DNA from: Gemmatimonadaceae bacterium
GTDB taxonomy: Bacteria; Gemmatimonadota; Gemmatimonadetes; Gemmatimonadales; Gemmatimonadaceae
NCBI GenBank assembly: GCA_020846935.1
Contig: JADLCY010000002.1
Coordinates: forward strand, 62,001 to 126,000
DNA length: 64,000 bases
Direction: 5' to 3'
Part shown: piece by piece, positions 31,898 to 41,183 of the stretch
Numbering within the stretch: the first letter of the stretch is position 1
Layout: each line of letters starts with the position of its first letter
Position numbers and translations under genes: made by a program
The notes under the pieces: generated by a model
What the model was told of the DNA's origin: nothing
The model's database searches: none
Seen by the model: only the letters and a program-made list of their open reading frames with translations

Positions 31898-34624
31898 GTG
31901 CGTTCCGCCGCCCCCTGTGGCGACTTGGCCGACTGGTGCCGGGGATGGCCGGAGCCTACTATTGCGCTGCGCACGACGGGCACCGCACCAGGCCGGTTCG
32001 CCCGACACCCCACCGGCTCCAGTTCCGGGCTGCTCCCACAGCTCGAGCAGGAGCCCGCTGCCACCTGCGTCATCAGGACGGATCCGCTGCAGTCTGTTGG
32101 TCAGCCTTTCGCGCCACAGAACCACCTCCGCGTCGTGCGGTGGTTGGTATGGGGCTACGTGGCGGCGTACCTGGTGTGGGCCACGGCAATGATTCTGGGA
32201 TACGTCAGCCGCGGCATCGTCAACGACCTGGTGTTCATGCCGCTCTACGTGGCGCCAGCCGGGGCAGCCTTCGTCGCTGGGTGGCGATCGCGCCATGACG
32301 CCCGCCTCACCCGCGGCTGGTGGCTGTTCGGAATCGCGTGGACGGTTTCCGGCCTTGGTACCCTGCTCTGGGTCGTGTACGACGCACTACCGCTCGCGAT
32401 CATCGAACGCAGCGCATGGGCGATGTACAACCTCTACTTCCCGGCCACAGTCGCCGCGCTCTGGTTTCTCCTCCCGTGGCCCGCGACCTCGGCGGGTCGA
32501 GCCAAGCTGCTTCTCAATGGCCTGATGGTCGTCGTGACGACGGCCACGCTCGCGTGGTATTCGGTGATCCGTTACAGCCACCTCGAAGCGTTCCAGGTGG
32601 GCATCCTCAGTCGGGTTGGGATCCTGTTTCCCGGTGAACTGGCGGTGGTGTTCGGCGCTGCGATGCTCATGTCCCGACCCACCGGCGGCCTTGCCACATG
32701 GCCAGCGCTCCTCGCCTCGGGGACCATCTTTGCGTCCATTGCCGACATCGCCTACGACCACAGCAACCTCGTGGGAACGCCGGGGAGCGGAGCCGTCGGA
32801 GACATGCTCCTCGCCCTCGCGGGTGGCCTGGTCGCCGCTGCGGCGCTCGGAGTCCCGGAGACAACGACGCACGAGGGCAGGGGCCGACCGGTCGCCGTCG
32901 ACACCGGCCTCACGGTTCTGCCCTACGTGGCGACGGCGATCGTTGCCGTGCTGCTCATCGCGGAGTTCTGGCGACAGGACATCCAGGGCCCGATCTCCGG
33001 CCTGATCCTCGGCGGGTGCGGGCTCATGATGCTGGTCATCGCGCGACTGCACCTCGCACAACGCGAGTTCCTCGATGAGGCCACCGCGCGCGCCGCGCAG
33101 GGCGAACGCTTTCGCTCGCTCGTACAGCGGTCGTCCGACGCCATCCTGGTGATCTGCAACCACGGGATCATCCGCTATGCGAGCCCGGCCTTTACTCGGC
33201 TGGTCGGCGCCGCGGACGCCGCGGTGACCGGGCAACCGTTGCAGCAGTTCATCGATCCCGCCTACGTGAAGCAGCTCCTTGCGGGGAGCGGCACGTCACC
33301 AGGCAAGGCCGAGCGCTGGCAGGTGACCGCAGGCGCCGGCACACGTGAGGTGGACGCCGTCATGACTGACCTGCGCAGCGACCCGTCGGTCAACGGCGTC
33401 GTGGTCAACCTCCGCGACGTCACCGAGAGCGTTCAGCTCGAAGCGCAGTTGCGGCAGTCGCAGAAGCTCGAAGTCGTGGGCAAGCTGTCCAGCAGTATCG
33501 CGCACGACTTCAACAACCTGCTGTCGGTCGTGCTCGGAAATGCCAAGCTCGCGCAGCTCCTCGGTCCCGGGGATCGCACGGACGAGTGGGCGGCCGTGAG
33601 CCTGGCCGCCGAGCGAGGGGGCGCCCTGGCGCGCCAGCTTCTGGCCCTGAGCCGACCCACGCCCCTCCGCGCGCGCACGCTCGACCTGGTGGCCGAAGTG
33701 CGAGCAACGCAGAAGACGCTGCGTGCCGTGCTGCCATCGTCGCTGAGCGTGACGCTCGATGTTCCCGACGCGCCGGTGCTGGTGTCGCTCGACGATGTGC
33801 AGCTCGAGCAGGTACTGCTCAACCTTGCCATCAATGCGCGGGATGCGATGGGGGGCGAGGGTGAGCTGGCCATCGCGGTCGGCGTGCATTCGTCCGCGGA
33901 CTTCGACGACGACGCTCACGCGCACGCACCGGCGGGCACGTGGTCGTTTGTCCGCCTCAGGGACACCGGTCGGGGCATGGATACCTCCACGCTTTCGCGT
34001 GCCTTCGAGCCCTTCTTCACCACCAAGGCGTCGGGGCTCGGCACTGGTCTTGGTCTCTCGACCGTGCGCGACATCGTCACGAGCGCCGGTGGCACGGTGA
34101 CGCTCGCCTCCGAGGTGGAGAAGGGGACGACGGTGACCGTGTACCTGCCGCTCGCCACCATGAGTGATGTGGACGCCTCCTCGAGGCGCGAAGCGGCACC
34201 TGCGCGGGGCATGGGCCGCCTGCTCGTTGTGGACGACGAGCCGGCGCTCCGAAAGGTCTTTGCGAAGTACCTCACGCGACTCGGCTACGAAGTCTTTCAG
34301 GCAGAAGATGGCGTTGCCGCGCTGGAGCTGCTGGACACGCACCAATGGGCGGTGGACCTGGTGCTCACCGACCTCGTGATGCCGCGCATGGGCGGTGAAG
34401 CCCTGGTGGGTCGCATTCAGGACTCGGCGCCGCACCTTCCCGTCCTGTGCATGTCGGGGACTCCGGGAGCGGTGGGCAAGGGCAGCTCGCCCTGGTCCGC
34501 GGAGAAGGTCCTCACCAAGCCAGTCGCGCTCGACCTGTTGTCGACCCGCATCCGGGAAGCGCTCGCCGCGGCCCAGCCATCAGACCCCTTCGTGGTGCGC
34601 GCGCCTTCGCCCTCGGCGCTCTGA
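31898..34624 (+). CDS. Membrane hybrid histidine kinase with PAS and receiver domains
   Basis: A protein of up to 908 residues. After an uncertain N-terminus come about eight transmembrane helices (roughly 80-390), a PAS domain (about 400-510; FRSLVQRSSDAILVICNHG), a HisKA domain with phospho-acceptor His536 in SSIAHDFNNLLSVVLGN, an ATPase domain (NLAINARDAM, DTGRGMD, GLGTGLGLSTVRD) and a C-terminal receiver with phospho-acceptor Asp825 in LVLTDLVMPRMGG and Lys in VLTKPV. There is no output domain, so phosphate would pass to the receiver and onward. The first GTG at 31898 gives a Pro/Ser/Arg-rich leader; the real start may be as late as about 32136 (before RWLVWGYVAAYL). All kinase boxes are intact. 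Confidence 0.88.
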   Translation: MRSAAPCGDLADWCRGWPEPTIALRTTGTAPGRFARHPTGSSSGLLPQLEQEPAATCVIRTDPLQSVGQPFAPQNHLRVVRWLVWGYVAAYLVWATAMILGYVSRGIVNDLVFMPLYVAPAGAAFVAGWRSRHDARLTRGWWLFGIAWTVSGLGTLLWVVYDALPLAIIERSAWAMYNLYFPATVAALWFLLPWPATSAGRAKLLLNGLMVVVTTATLAWYSVIRYSHLEAFQVGILSRVGILFPGELAVVFGAAMLMSRPTGGLATWPALLASGTIFASIADIAYDHSNLVGTPGSGAVGDMLLALAGGLVAAAALGVPETTTHEGRGRPVAVDTGLTVLPYVATAIVAVLLIAEFWRQDIQGPISGLILGGCGLMMLVIARLHLAQREFLDEATARAAQGERFRSLVQRSSDAILVICNHGIIRYASPAFTRLVGAADAAVTGQPLQQFIDPAYVKQLLAGSGTSPGKAERWQVTAGAGTREVDAVMTDLRSDPSVNGVVVNLRDVTESVQLEAQLRQSQKLEVVGKLSSSIAHDFNNLLSVVLGNAKLAQLLGPGDRTDEWAAVSLAAERGGALARQLLALSRPTPLRARTLDLVAEVRATQKTLRAVLPSSLSVTLDVPDAPVLVSLDDVQLEQVLLNLAINARDAMGGEGELAIAVGVHSSADFDDDAHAHAPAGTWSFVRLRDTGRGMDTSTLSRAFEPFFTTKASGLGTGLGLSTVRDIVTSAGGTVTLASEVEKGTTVTVYLPLATMSDVDASSRREAAPARGMGRLLVVDDEPALRKVFAKYLTRLGYEVFQAEDGVAALELLDTHQWAVDLVLTDLVMPRMGGEALVGRIQDSAPHLPVLCMSGTPGAVGKGSSPWSAEKVLTKPVALDLLSTRIREALAAAQPSDPFVVRAPSPSAL

Positions 34625-34743
34625 GCGGGGGCACGGTCTCAACCGGACCGAGGGCAACTGACCAGCTGCGACGCTCTCGTGGTGCGCTTGGCATGCGCTT
34701 CGGGGCACCGTGGAACGTACAGACCGTGCGCCACAGACCCCCG

Positions 34744-37137
34744 TTAGGCGCGGCGCACAGTCCGATACCCGGCGAAGGCTGCGACCGCCGCCATCAGGGC
34801 CGCCACGGCCACCCAGACGACGTGCGGTGAACGTGGCGCATCCAATGCGATGCGCACGGTGGGATCGCCAACGGCCACGAACGCGGCCCACTCTCGCGGC
34901 GGTGCGCCGGATCGCCAGGCACGCACGCGCACGCGGCGCAGCGACTCGGCCACCGGCTGCCCGCCGGCGAGCTCCCGGTAGAACTCCGTCATCAGCGGGA
35001 ACGTGGAGCGGTCTCCGACGATCCACATTGTCGCGAGCAGAGATCGCGTCCCGGCGGCCACGAACGGCGCGGTGAGCGCCTGCATGCCCTCCCCTCGCAC
35101 CAGAGGGCCAATGCCGCTGCGACAGGCCGACAGGACGACCAGGTCGGCGCGGACCCCAAGGTCGAGCAGGCTGGTTGCCGTCAACATTCCGTCATCATTG
35201 CTGTCCGCGGCAAAGGCGATCGCGCCGCTCCCGACGCCGTATTCGTCGGCTCTCGCATGAGTGGCGATGTGGATGATGGCGCGAGGGTCACGCACGGTCG
35301 CGGCGAAGGCGGCGATGGTGGCCCTCGCTCCGCGCAGGAGCGTCGACGCCCGACTCAGCCTCGCGACCATGGCCGCTTCACGCGCCGCGTCAGGCAACGG
35401 GGGAAGCGAGTCCCCGACTGCCGACCGGTAGGTGAGGCCACCGACCGCCACGACGCCCTCGCCCACCTGCCGGGCGGACTCGAACATCGCGAGCGCGACC
35501 TCCGCGGAAGGCGCGACGCTGGTCGCCAACCGCTCGAAGACATAGCGTCCATCGGCGAGCCGCAGGACGTCGAACGACACGCGATGCAGGGCGCCATCGG
35601 GGACGATGACGAGCGTGCTGGTCGTCGGTGGGAGGTGCGCGACGACGGAATCCACCAGTGCGGCGCCTAACGTGGAGGCCACACTCACCGCGTTGCCGCT
35701 GCCCTCAAGGGTGGCACGCAGCCTGGCGATTGGCGATTCGAGCGAATCGACGGGCGTGGTGACGAACCCCCGGATGGTGTCGCGGGTCACGAGGAGGATC
35801 GACGTCGGCTCTCCACCGCGGCCCACCACATATTCCACGACAGCGACGCCCGACGGCAATCCACGCTGGAGCCGCAGGGCCAGGCCGCTCGCGTCGCGCG
35901 CGGCCGTTGGCGCACGCAACCGAGCGATCAGCTCGCGCGCTCGGCTGCGCTCCGTGATCTCCAGCGCTTCGCGCGCGCGGCCGTGCACCACGAGTGCCGC
36001 GAGGATCGACGCCACTCCGGCATCGGGATCGGTGTCATCAGGCGAGGCCTCGAAGGCGGTCAGGCGCACGTCGCGATGGGTCAGTGTCGTGCGGTACTGG
36101 TCCATGACATCGGCTGCCTGATGCAGACGACGGGCCGCTTCATCGAGGTCGCCCTCGCGCCAGCGCAGCTCGGCCTCCCTGAGCCTGATGAAGTACAGCA
36201 GGTTGCCGTCGGCGAGGGCGTCACGCGCGGCAGCGTTCAGTCGAACGTGAGCCTCCCTGAACCGACCGCGTCGCAACGCCACACTCGCCAGCAGGTAGTT
36301 GAGCTGGCCGACGTTGCCACCATAGCCGCCACGTGTCAGGGTACGCAGGGCCGCCTCGAGGACAGCCTGTGCCAGGTCCCATTGCTCGAGACGCATGGCC
36401 ATGGAACCCCGCAGCTCCATGGCGTGGGCCGCCCCCCCGGCGTATCCGGCCTGGAGCGCGAGTCGCGACGAACTGTCGTACAGCGCCGCGGCTTCGACCC
36501 ACTGCCCCTGATTGGCGAGGATGTCTCCCTCGAGCGACACCGCGACTGCGCGCTCGGCGGCGGCGAGGTGTGGTGCGAGGTCGATCCCCCGCTTCGCCGG
36601 CCGGAACGCCGAGACCGGGTCACCGCTCGCGTACAGGAGCTGTGAGAGGTTGAGGGCGGCGTAGAACTCCAGCGTGGTGTCGGCAATGGCGCGTGCGTCC
36701 GCCATGCTGCGCGCGAGATCGTCGCGCGCCATCTGGAGACGTCCGGGTGCAATGAGCGCGCCACCACGCATCAGTCGAAGATCCGTCGCGGCGCGCCGCT
36801 CGCCAAACTCGTCGAGGGTCCGCAGGAACGCGGAGATGCTGTCGATGAGAAAGGCCACGTCGCCGGCGAGCGCGCGCACGTCAGCTCGGGCAACGAGGCA
36901 CACGCTGGCCGCGCGCGGCACGCGGGCCCGCGCGGCACGCCGGAGCAGGAGCACGGCCTGACGCTCCCGGTCCGATTCGCGCAGTCCCTCCGCGCCGTAG
37001 CGGAGCGCGTCGCAGGCGCGGGCGATCGTGCGCGCGGAGTCGACCTGCCCACCGTCCGTCGGCGCGGCCGGGGACTGGGCGCGCGCCAGCGTCCCTGCGC
37101 TCAGTACGATCGCGGCCAGAACCCGGCAGGCAGACAT
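34744..37137 (-). CDS. Exported TPR-CHAT protease with C-terminal membrane anchor
   Basis: A 797-residue protein. A signal peptide (MSACRVLAAIVLSAGTLARA, then QS) is followed by TPR-like helical repeats (about 60-400; LNLSQLLYASGD, WVEAAALYDSS, FREAHVRLNAAARDAL) and a CHAT domain (about 470-760). The caspase-like catalytic pair is present: His627 in HIATHAR and Cys672 in LSACRSG. A final hydrophobic helix (VVWVAVAALMAAVAAFAGY) and a short RTVRRA tail anchor it, so the protease should face the periplasm. CHAT proteases are usually cytoplasmic effectors. It is the last gene of the GTPase-GAP1 operon, 49 bp after the previous gene. The TAA stop lies in a CGTTAGGC octamer (34742-34749), and a TTA leucine in another (35665-35672). 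Confidence 0.85.
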   Translation of the reverse strand: MSACRVLAAIVLSAGTLARAQSPAAPTDGGQVDSARTIARACDALRYGAEGLRESDRERQAVLLLRRAARARVPRAASVCLVARADVRALAGDVAFLIDSISAFLRTLDEFGERRAATDLRLMRGGALIAPGRLQMARDDLARSMADARAIADTTLEFYAALNLSQLLYASGDPVSAFRPAKRGIDLAPHLAAAERAVAVSLEGDILANQGQWVEAAALYDSSSRLALQAGYAGGAAHAMELRGSMAMRLEQWDLAQAVLEAALRTLTRGGYGGNVGQLNYLLASVALRRGRFREAHVRLNAAARDALADGNLLYFIRLREAELRWREGDLDEAARRLHQAADVMDQYRTTLTHRDVRLTAFEASPDDTDPDAGVASILAALVVHGRAREALEITERSRARELIARLRAPTAARDASGLALRLQRGLPSGVAVVEYVVGRGGEPTSILLVTRDTIRGFVTTPVDSLESPIARLRATLEGSGNAVSVASTLGAALVDSVVAHLPPTTSTLVIVPDGALHRVSFDVLRLADGRYVFERLATSVAPSAEVALAMFESARQVGEGVVAVGGLTYRSAVGDSLPPLPDAAREAAMVARLSRASTLLRGARATIAAFAATVRDPRAIIHIATHARADEYGVGSGAIAFAADSNDDGMLTATSLLDLGVRADLVVLSACRSGIGPLVRGEGMQALTAPFVAAGTRSLLATMWIVGDRSTFPLMTEFYRELAGGQPVAESLRRVRVRAWRSGAPPREWAAFVAVGDPTVRIALDAPRSPHVVWVAVAALMAAVAAFAGYRTVRRA

Positions 37138-37186
37138 GGCTCGAATCTCCGCCGCCGCTCCCGGACGCAACAGGGGCGGGCGGCTT

Positions 37187-40012
37187 TCAGCGCTTCTTCT
37201 TCCAGTGGTCCCGCACAAAGGACGCCGGGTCCGCGTCCAGGTGTCGCAACGCCGCTTGCAGCAGTTCGGTTGGCGTTTCGGGAAGTTTGTCGCGCTGGAT
37301 CATGCGCTTGAGGAACCCGCGATCGGTGCTCACGCTCTCGATCACGGACTCCTTCGACAGCTTGCGGCTCGCGATCGCCACCGCGCGCACCGCCACGTCC
37401 CTCACCAGTCCCTTGAGCCCGCGTGACACGGCCGCGTCGAGCAACCGGCCAAGAGCCGTGAGTTCGATCCGCAGTTCCGACACCGGCAGGCCGTCGCGTG
37501 GGCGCTGGTCGAGGTACGCGTCCAGCTCCGGCATGGTGATCCTCTCGAGCGCGCGATCGGGCAACGGGACGTCGGCCATCAGCAGGTGCAGCAGTCGACG
37601 ACCCTTGAGCTTGCGCAGCACCTCCTCCTCGACCTCCGTCACCGCGCGTGCCGTTCCGGCCACCCAGCGCCACCCGGGCGCGCCACCCCAGTCGCGACTG
37701 CGGATGCGGTTCGTCCAGCGCGCGCGTACATCCGGGTCGTCGAGCACATCCTCGAGAAGCACCTGCAACTGCTCGACGCCGAGTGGCACTGGCTCGGGCG
37801 CTCTCCAGAGCTGCACGACGACATCGAGCAGCGTCTCGTCGTGTGCCGCACGCAGCATGGTGCCCGTCGGGAGCTGCAGCGCCTGCGCGATGCGCACCAC
37901 GGTGCTGCGTTCCTCGGGTTTGAGCATCAGGTCGCGGGTGGGCTCGCCGTGCGCAAAGCGACGGATCGCGTTGGCCACCGGATAGCCGTTGAGCCCTCGG
38001 GCAGGTGGCTGCTGGATCCATCGACGCAACAGGTCGACGGCAAGCACCTGCGCGTCGCCCTGATAGCGCCCGAACTGCTGCATCACGAGGTCGGCGTCCC
38101 GGGCATCCATGCCTTCCGCGGCGAAGTAGTCCGATGCCGCAGCCCCAAACGGTCCCGTGCACCCTCGTGGCTCGCCGCCAAAGAGCGCCGCCGAATACGG
38201 ATCTCCGACGACAGCACCCAGGCGCTCGCGCAGGCGTGCCCCTCGCTGGGACTCGCTCACGAACGTGGCTCGCTGCGCGAGCAGGGCCCGCACCATGAGC
38301 CCGCCGAGCGGTCGCTCGTCGCGCAACACCTCGGTCACGAGCCGACGCGCCATGTCGGACCGCGCCCCATCACTCGCCGAGAGCGCAGACGACACGCCGT
38401 GCTCGAGGGCGCACTCGGCGATGTGAAACGCCATCCAGGGACTGTGCTCCGCCCATCGGTTCACCAGGGCATCCACGGCAGACGCGTCGTCGCGCTCGAT
38501 ATTGGCGAAGAGCGCCGACAGGTCCGGCGCCTCGACACTCGAGCCGCCGGCCAGGCGGCGCGCGACCTGGGCCATCGGCTGGTCGCCAAGCGCGTCGAGG
38601 AGGTGCGAGGGTCCGTGGCGGGCCGCTTCGCGCAGCGCAAGCCATGACAGTCGTGCGCTTGCCGCGTCGACCCATTGATCGACCCACGCCGCGCCATCGG
38701 CGGACGTGAGCAGCGGAATCCACGCATCGCCGGATGTTGACGCGCCCACCGCCCTCGTCAGGCGGTCAACGACAGATTGACGTGCCGGAGAGGGAACGTC
38801 GAACGCCGCAACGTGCGCCAGCTCGCGCGCATCGGTGATCGACTCGACGCCAAGCAGCATGGCCAGCGCCCGCCGAGTGCGCAACACCTCGCCGCCAGAC
38901 GCGCTCAGGGCGCGTTTCCATGCCTCGGCAAAGGCCGGTGCGGCGGAGTCGACGAGGAGCGGATGGATGGTGCGAGACTCCAGGGCGCGTTCGAGCAGCG
39001 CCTCGAGCAGCTCGTCCCGGGATTCCACGAAGTCTTCGGCCGCGGTCGCGCTCGCGGCGGGAGCCGACCCGGACAGGATCGCGCCGATCGCCGACTGCTC
39101 GCGCACCGCGCGCGCGACCCGGAGGGACGCCGCACGCCAGTCGAGGTCGTAGGCGATCGCGTCCGGGGCCGTGAGCCGTGGCAGCCGGCGCGCCACGACC
39201 GCGGCCACCTGCGCGACCGTCGTGCACTGGCGCACCAGCGGCTCGATCCACTCCACATACGCGATGCCGGGCGTGAGATCGAAGTCCTGCGCGTTCTTCG
39301 GGTTTCCTCCGATGACACGCAGGCCTCCCAGCGCCGCCATGCCCGAGGCCATCGCCACCGCGGTATCCATGGTCATGAGCCCCGCGCCTACCGGGATCCG
39401 ACAGCGGAGCGTCGCCGGCATGGCCGCCAGGCAGGCAGACGCGAGTTGGAGGAATGCCTCGGGCATCGTCTCCCAGTCCTGCACGTTCACCGGCACGCCG
39501 GACATCACGCCACGCAACAGGACACGCACGCCGTCGAACCATTCCGGCGCGAGCACTTGCGGGTCGTCGTCCACGACCTGGAGCGGTGCGAGGTCCAGGT
39601 CGACCGTGGTGCGCGGCTCCACCAGCAGCACCTTCGCCAGCCCGGCAATGGCATGCGGTGCGAGCTGCGTGGCGTCCGCCGCCGCATAGTGGACCTCGGA
39701 GTAGAAGCGTCCGTCGACACCTTCCCCGCCTTCGGATCGTTCCCGCTGTCGCCCACAGATGACCCACGGCGTTCCCTCGAGCATCGCCACACCCGTGACG
39801 ATGCCGCCCGTCCTTGCCCATGCGCACTGGGCCCAGCGCCGCGGGTCACGATCACCGAGCCCGATCTTCGCCGGGTGACACTCTCCCGCCAGCGCCATCG
39901 GAAAGTTTGCGCTGCGACCGGTACAGCCGTGCTCCGACCCCGGAACGATGGGCCCGTCCGGAGCCTGCACGCGCTTGCCATAGACGAAATGCTCCCACGT
40001 CGTCGTGGTCAC
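37187..40012 (-). CDS. GTPase-associated protein 1 (GAP1)-like protein
   Basis: A 941-residue, probably cytoplasmic protein starting at GTG 40012 (VTTTTWEHFVYGKRVQ); its GTGA start overlaps the stop of the membrane gene before it. The first 180 residues are beta-rich with a Gly-rich segment (GCTGRSANFPMALAG, ARTGGIVTGVAML). The rest is a long alpha-helical array, rich in Ala, Leu and Arg, ending KKKR. No enzyme motif is visible. I recall that operons with paired 'double-GTPase' P-loop proteins carry a large protein named GAP1 with an N-terminal beta domain and helical middle and end; order, size and partners match that. It is the least certain assignment of the locus, and a profile search (GAP1-N, GAP1-M, GAP1-C) should settle it. 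Confidence 0.6.
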   Translation of the reverse strand: MTTTTWEHFVYGKRVQAPDGPIVPGSEHGCTGRSANFPMALAGECHPAKIGLGDRDPRRWAQCAWARTGGIVTGVAMLEGTPWVICGRQRERSEGGEGVDGRFYSEVHYAAADATQLAPHAIAGLAKVLLVEPRTTVDLDLAPLQVVDDDPQVLAPEWFDGVRVLLRGVMSGVPVNVQDWETMPEAFLQLASACLAAMPATLRCRIPVGAGLMTMDTAVAMASGMAALGGLRVIGGNPKNAQDFDLTPGIAYVEWIEPLVRQCTTVAQVAAVVARRLPRLTAPDAIAYDLDWRAASLRVARAVREQSAIGAILSGSAPAASATAAEDFVESRDELLEALLERALESRTIHPLLVDSAAPAFAEAWKRALSASGGEVLRTRRALAMLLGVESITDARELAHVAAFDVPSPARQSVVDRLTRAVGASTSGDAWIPLLTSADGAAWVDQWVDAASARLSWLALREAARHGPSHLLDALGDQPMAQVARRLAGGSSVEAPDLSALFANIERDDASAVDALVNRWAEHSPWMAFHIAECALEHGVSSALSASDGARSDMARRLVTEVLRDERPLGGLMVRALLAQRATFVSESQRGARLRERLGAVVGDPYSAALFGGEPRGCTGPFGAAASDYFAAEGMDARDADLVMQQFGRYQGDAQVLAVDLLRRWIQQPPARGLNGYPVANAIRRFAHGEPTRDLMLKPEERSTVVRIAQALQLPTGTMLRAAHDETLLDVVVQLWRAPEPVPLGVEQLQVLLEDVLDDPDVRARWTNRIRSRDWGGAPGWRWVAGTARAVTEVEEEVLRKLKGRRLLHLLMADVPLPDRALERITMPELDAYLDQRPRDGLPVSELRIELTALGRLLDAAVSRGLKGLVRDVAVRAVAIASRKLSKESVIESVSTDRGFLKRMIQRDKLPETPTELLQAALRHLDADPASFVRDHWKKKR

Positions 40013-40257
40013 GGTCGACCTCCCAGCCAGCCCTCCAGCGGGCGGACAAGCCACGCGACGAACATCGTGATCAGCACCAGCGGCACCGCGGCCCAGTACA
40101 ACAGCCACAGCACCACGATCGCGGCGGTCGCCAACGGCACCCCGAGCCAGGGTCGACGCGTGGCCATGCGACCAACGCCGCTGTGCAGCACATGCATCTC
40201 CCAGTTCATGGCCGGCAGGAGCCGCATCGCGCGATCGAACATCGTGGGATGGGCCAT
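40009..40257 (-). CDS. Small two-helix membrane protein
   Basis: An 82-residue protein: about 35 polar residues (MAHPTMFDRAMRLLPAMNW) followed by one long or two closely spaced hydrophobic helices (GVPLATAAIVVLWLLYWAAVPLVLITMFVAWLV) and a short Gly-rich tail. Its ATG shares one base with the stop of the larger membrane protein, and its stop overlaps the GTG of the GAP1-like gene, so it is embedded in the operon. No family recognised. It may connect the GTPase proteins to the membrane. Confidence 0.75.
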   Translation of the reverse strand: MAHPTMFDRAMRLLPAMNWEMHVLHSGVGRMATRRPWLGVPLATAAIVVLWLLYWAAVPLVLITMFVAWLVRPLEGWLGGRP

Positions 40258-41183
40258 CAGAAGACCCGCACGACAAGGATGGTACCGAACAGCAGCGCGA
40301 TGTACGTCGCCGCGGGAAACAGAAGCCGTCGATCGATCAGGGGCACCGAGTCGGGCACAGGAGCAGCGCCCATCGGCAGGTATGGGCGCAGCCGGACATA
40401 TCGCATCAGGGCGCGCCGTGCGCCACGCAGCGTGAGCGCTCCGCCCAACGCGAGCAGTGCGCCGAGGACGACAGAACCGAGCACCGACATCAGCGCGCCG
40501 TGGTCGAGCGGAGCGAGCGCGCGGCGCAACGCCGTCACCACAAACGTCCATGGCTGGATGCCTTCCCGGAACCCACCGACCCATCTGGTAATCGTGAAGT
40601 CCCACGCCGCGGTGCCATCGCCGGCGAACCTGAGACCCATCGCCGTGATGAACACGATGTACACCACCACACCCACGAGCCCGACAATGCCGGCCTCGGC
40701 GATCGCGACGAGCATGCCGATCGCCAATGCGTAGACCGTCAGCTGCAGCAACACGGAGAGCGTGATCGCGACGACCCACACCGCCCACTCCGCCGTCACG
40801 ATGCCGGCGGACAACAGCAGTGCCACGCCGTACACGACGAGCATCAGGGCCGGCAGCATGAACATCGCGAGCACGACGAGCTCGGCCAGCTCGGTGTTGG
40901 CCGCGACCTCACCGGCCGTGGTCATGCGCCCGCGCGTCCCGAGACCCACCACGGTGCCGATCATCGCACACGTCGTCACGAGCATCCAGTCGATGACGAT
41001 GCCGCCCTCACCACCGCGCAACGTCACCTCGGTCGCGACCCACGACGTCCCCATGAGGAACGCCACCAGCGCCGCCGCGCGCGTCGGCCTGCCCTGCGCG
41101 CGCCGCAGCCCGCGGCCGATCCCGCTACGAAGGCCCGCACCAAGGCGGGCGCGACCATGCCGTATCACCTGGATCACGCTCAT
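40257..41183 (-). CDS. Polytopic membrane protein of the GTPase operon
   Basis: A 308-residue protein with a basic N-terminus (MSVIQVIRHGRARLGAG) and about seven hydrophobic segments between residues 40 and 305. The arrangement, including a long helical pair around 150-205, resembles ABC-2-type permeases or other multi-helix scaffold proteins, but no signature is convincing and no ATP-binding subunit lies nearby apart from the two GTPases. Its start overlaps the upstream GTPase stop by 4 nt (ATGA). Function is inferred only as a membrane component of the system. Confidence 0.7.
   Translation of the reverse strand: MSVIQVIRHGRARLGAGLRSGIGRGLRRAQGRPTRAAALVAFLMGTSWVATEVTLRGGEGGIVIDWMLVTTCAMIGTVVGLGTRGRMTTAGEVAANTELAELVVLAMFMLPALMLVVYGVALLLSAGIVTAEWAVWVVAITLSVLLQLTVYALAIGMLVAIAEAGIVGLVGVVVYIVFITAMGLRFAGDGTAAWDFTITRWVGGFREGIQPWTFVVTALRRALAPLDHGALMSVLGSVVLGALLALGGALTLRGARRALMRYVRLRPYLPMGAAPVPDSVPLIDRRLLFPAATYIALLFGTILVVRVF

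Noticed and set aside
38777-40435. A 552-residue plus-strand frame opposite the GAP1-like gene
   Set aside because: His/Arg-rich shadow; the minus-strand frame has operon overlaps and normal amino-acid use.
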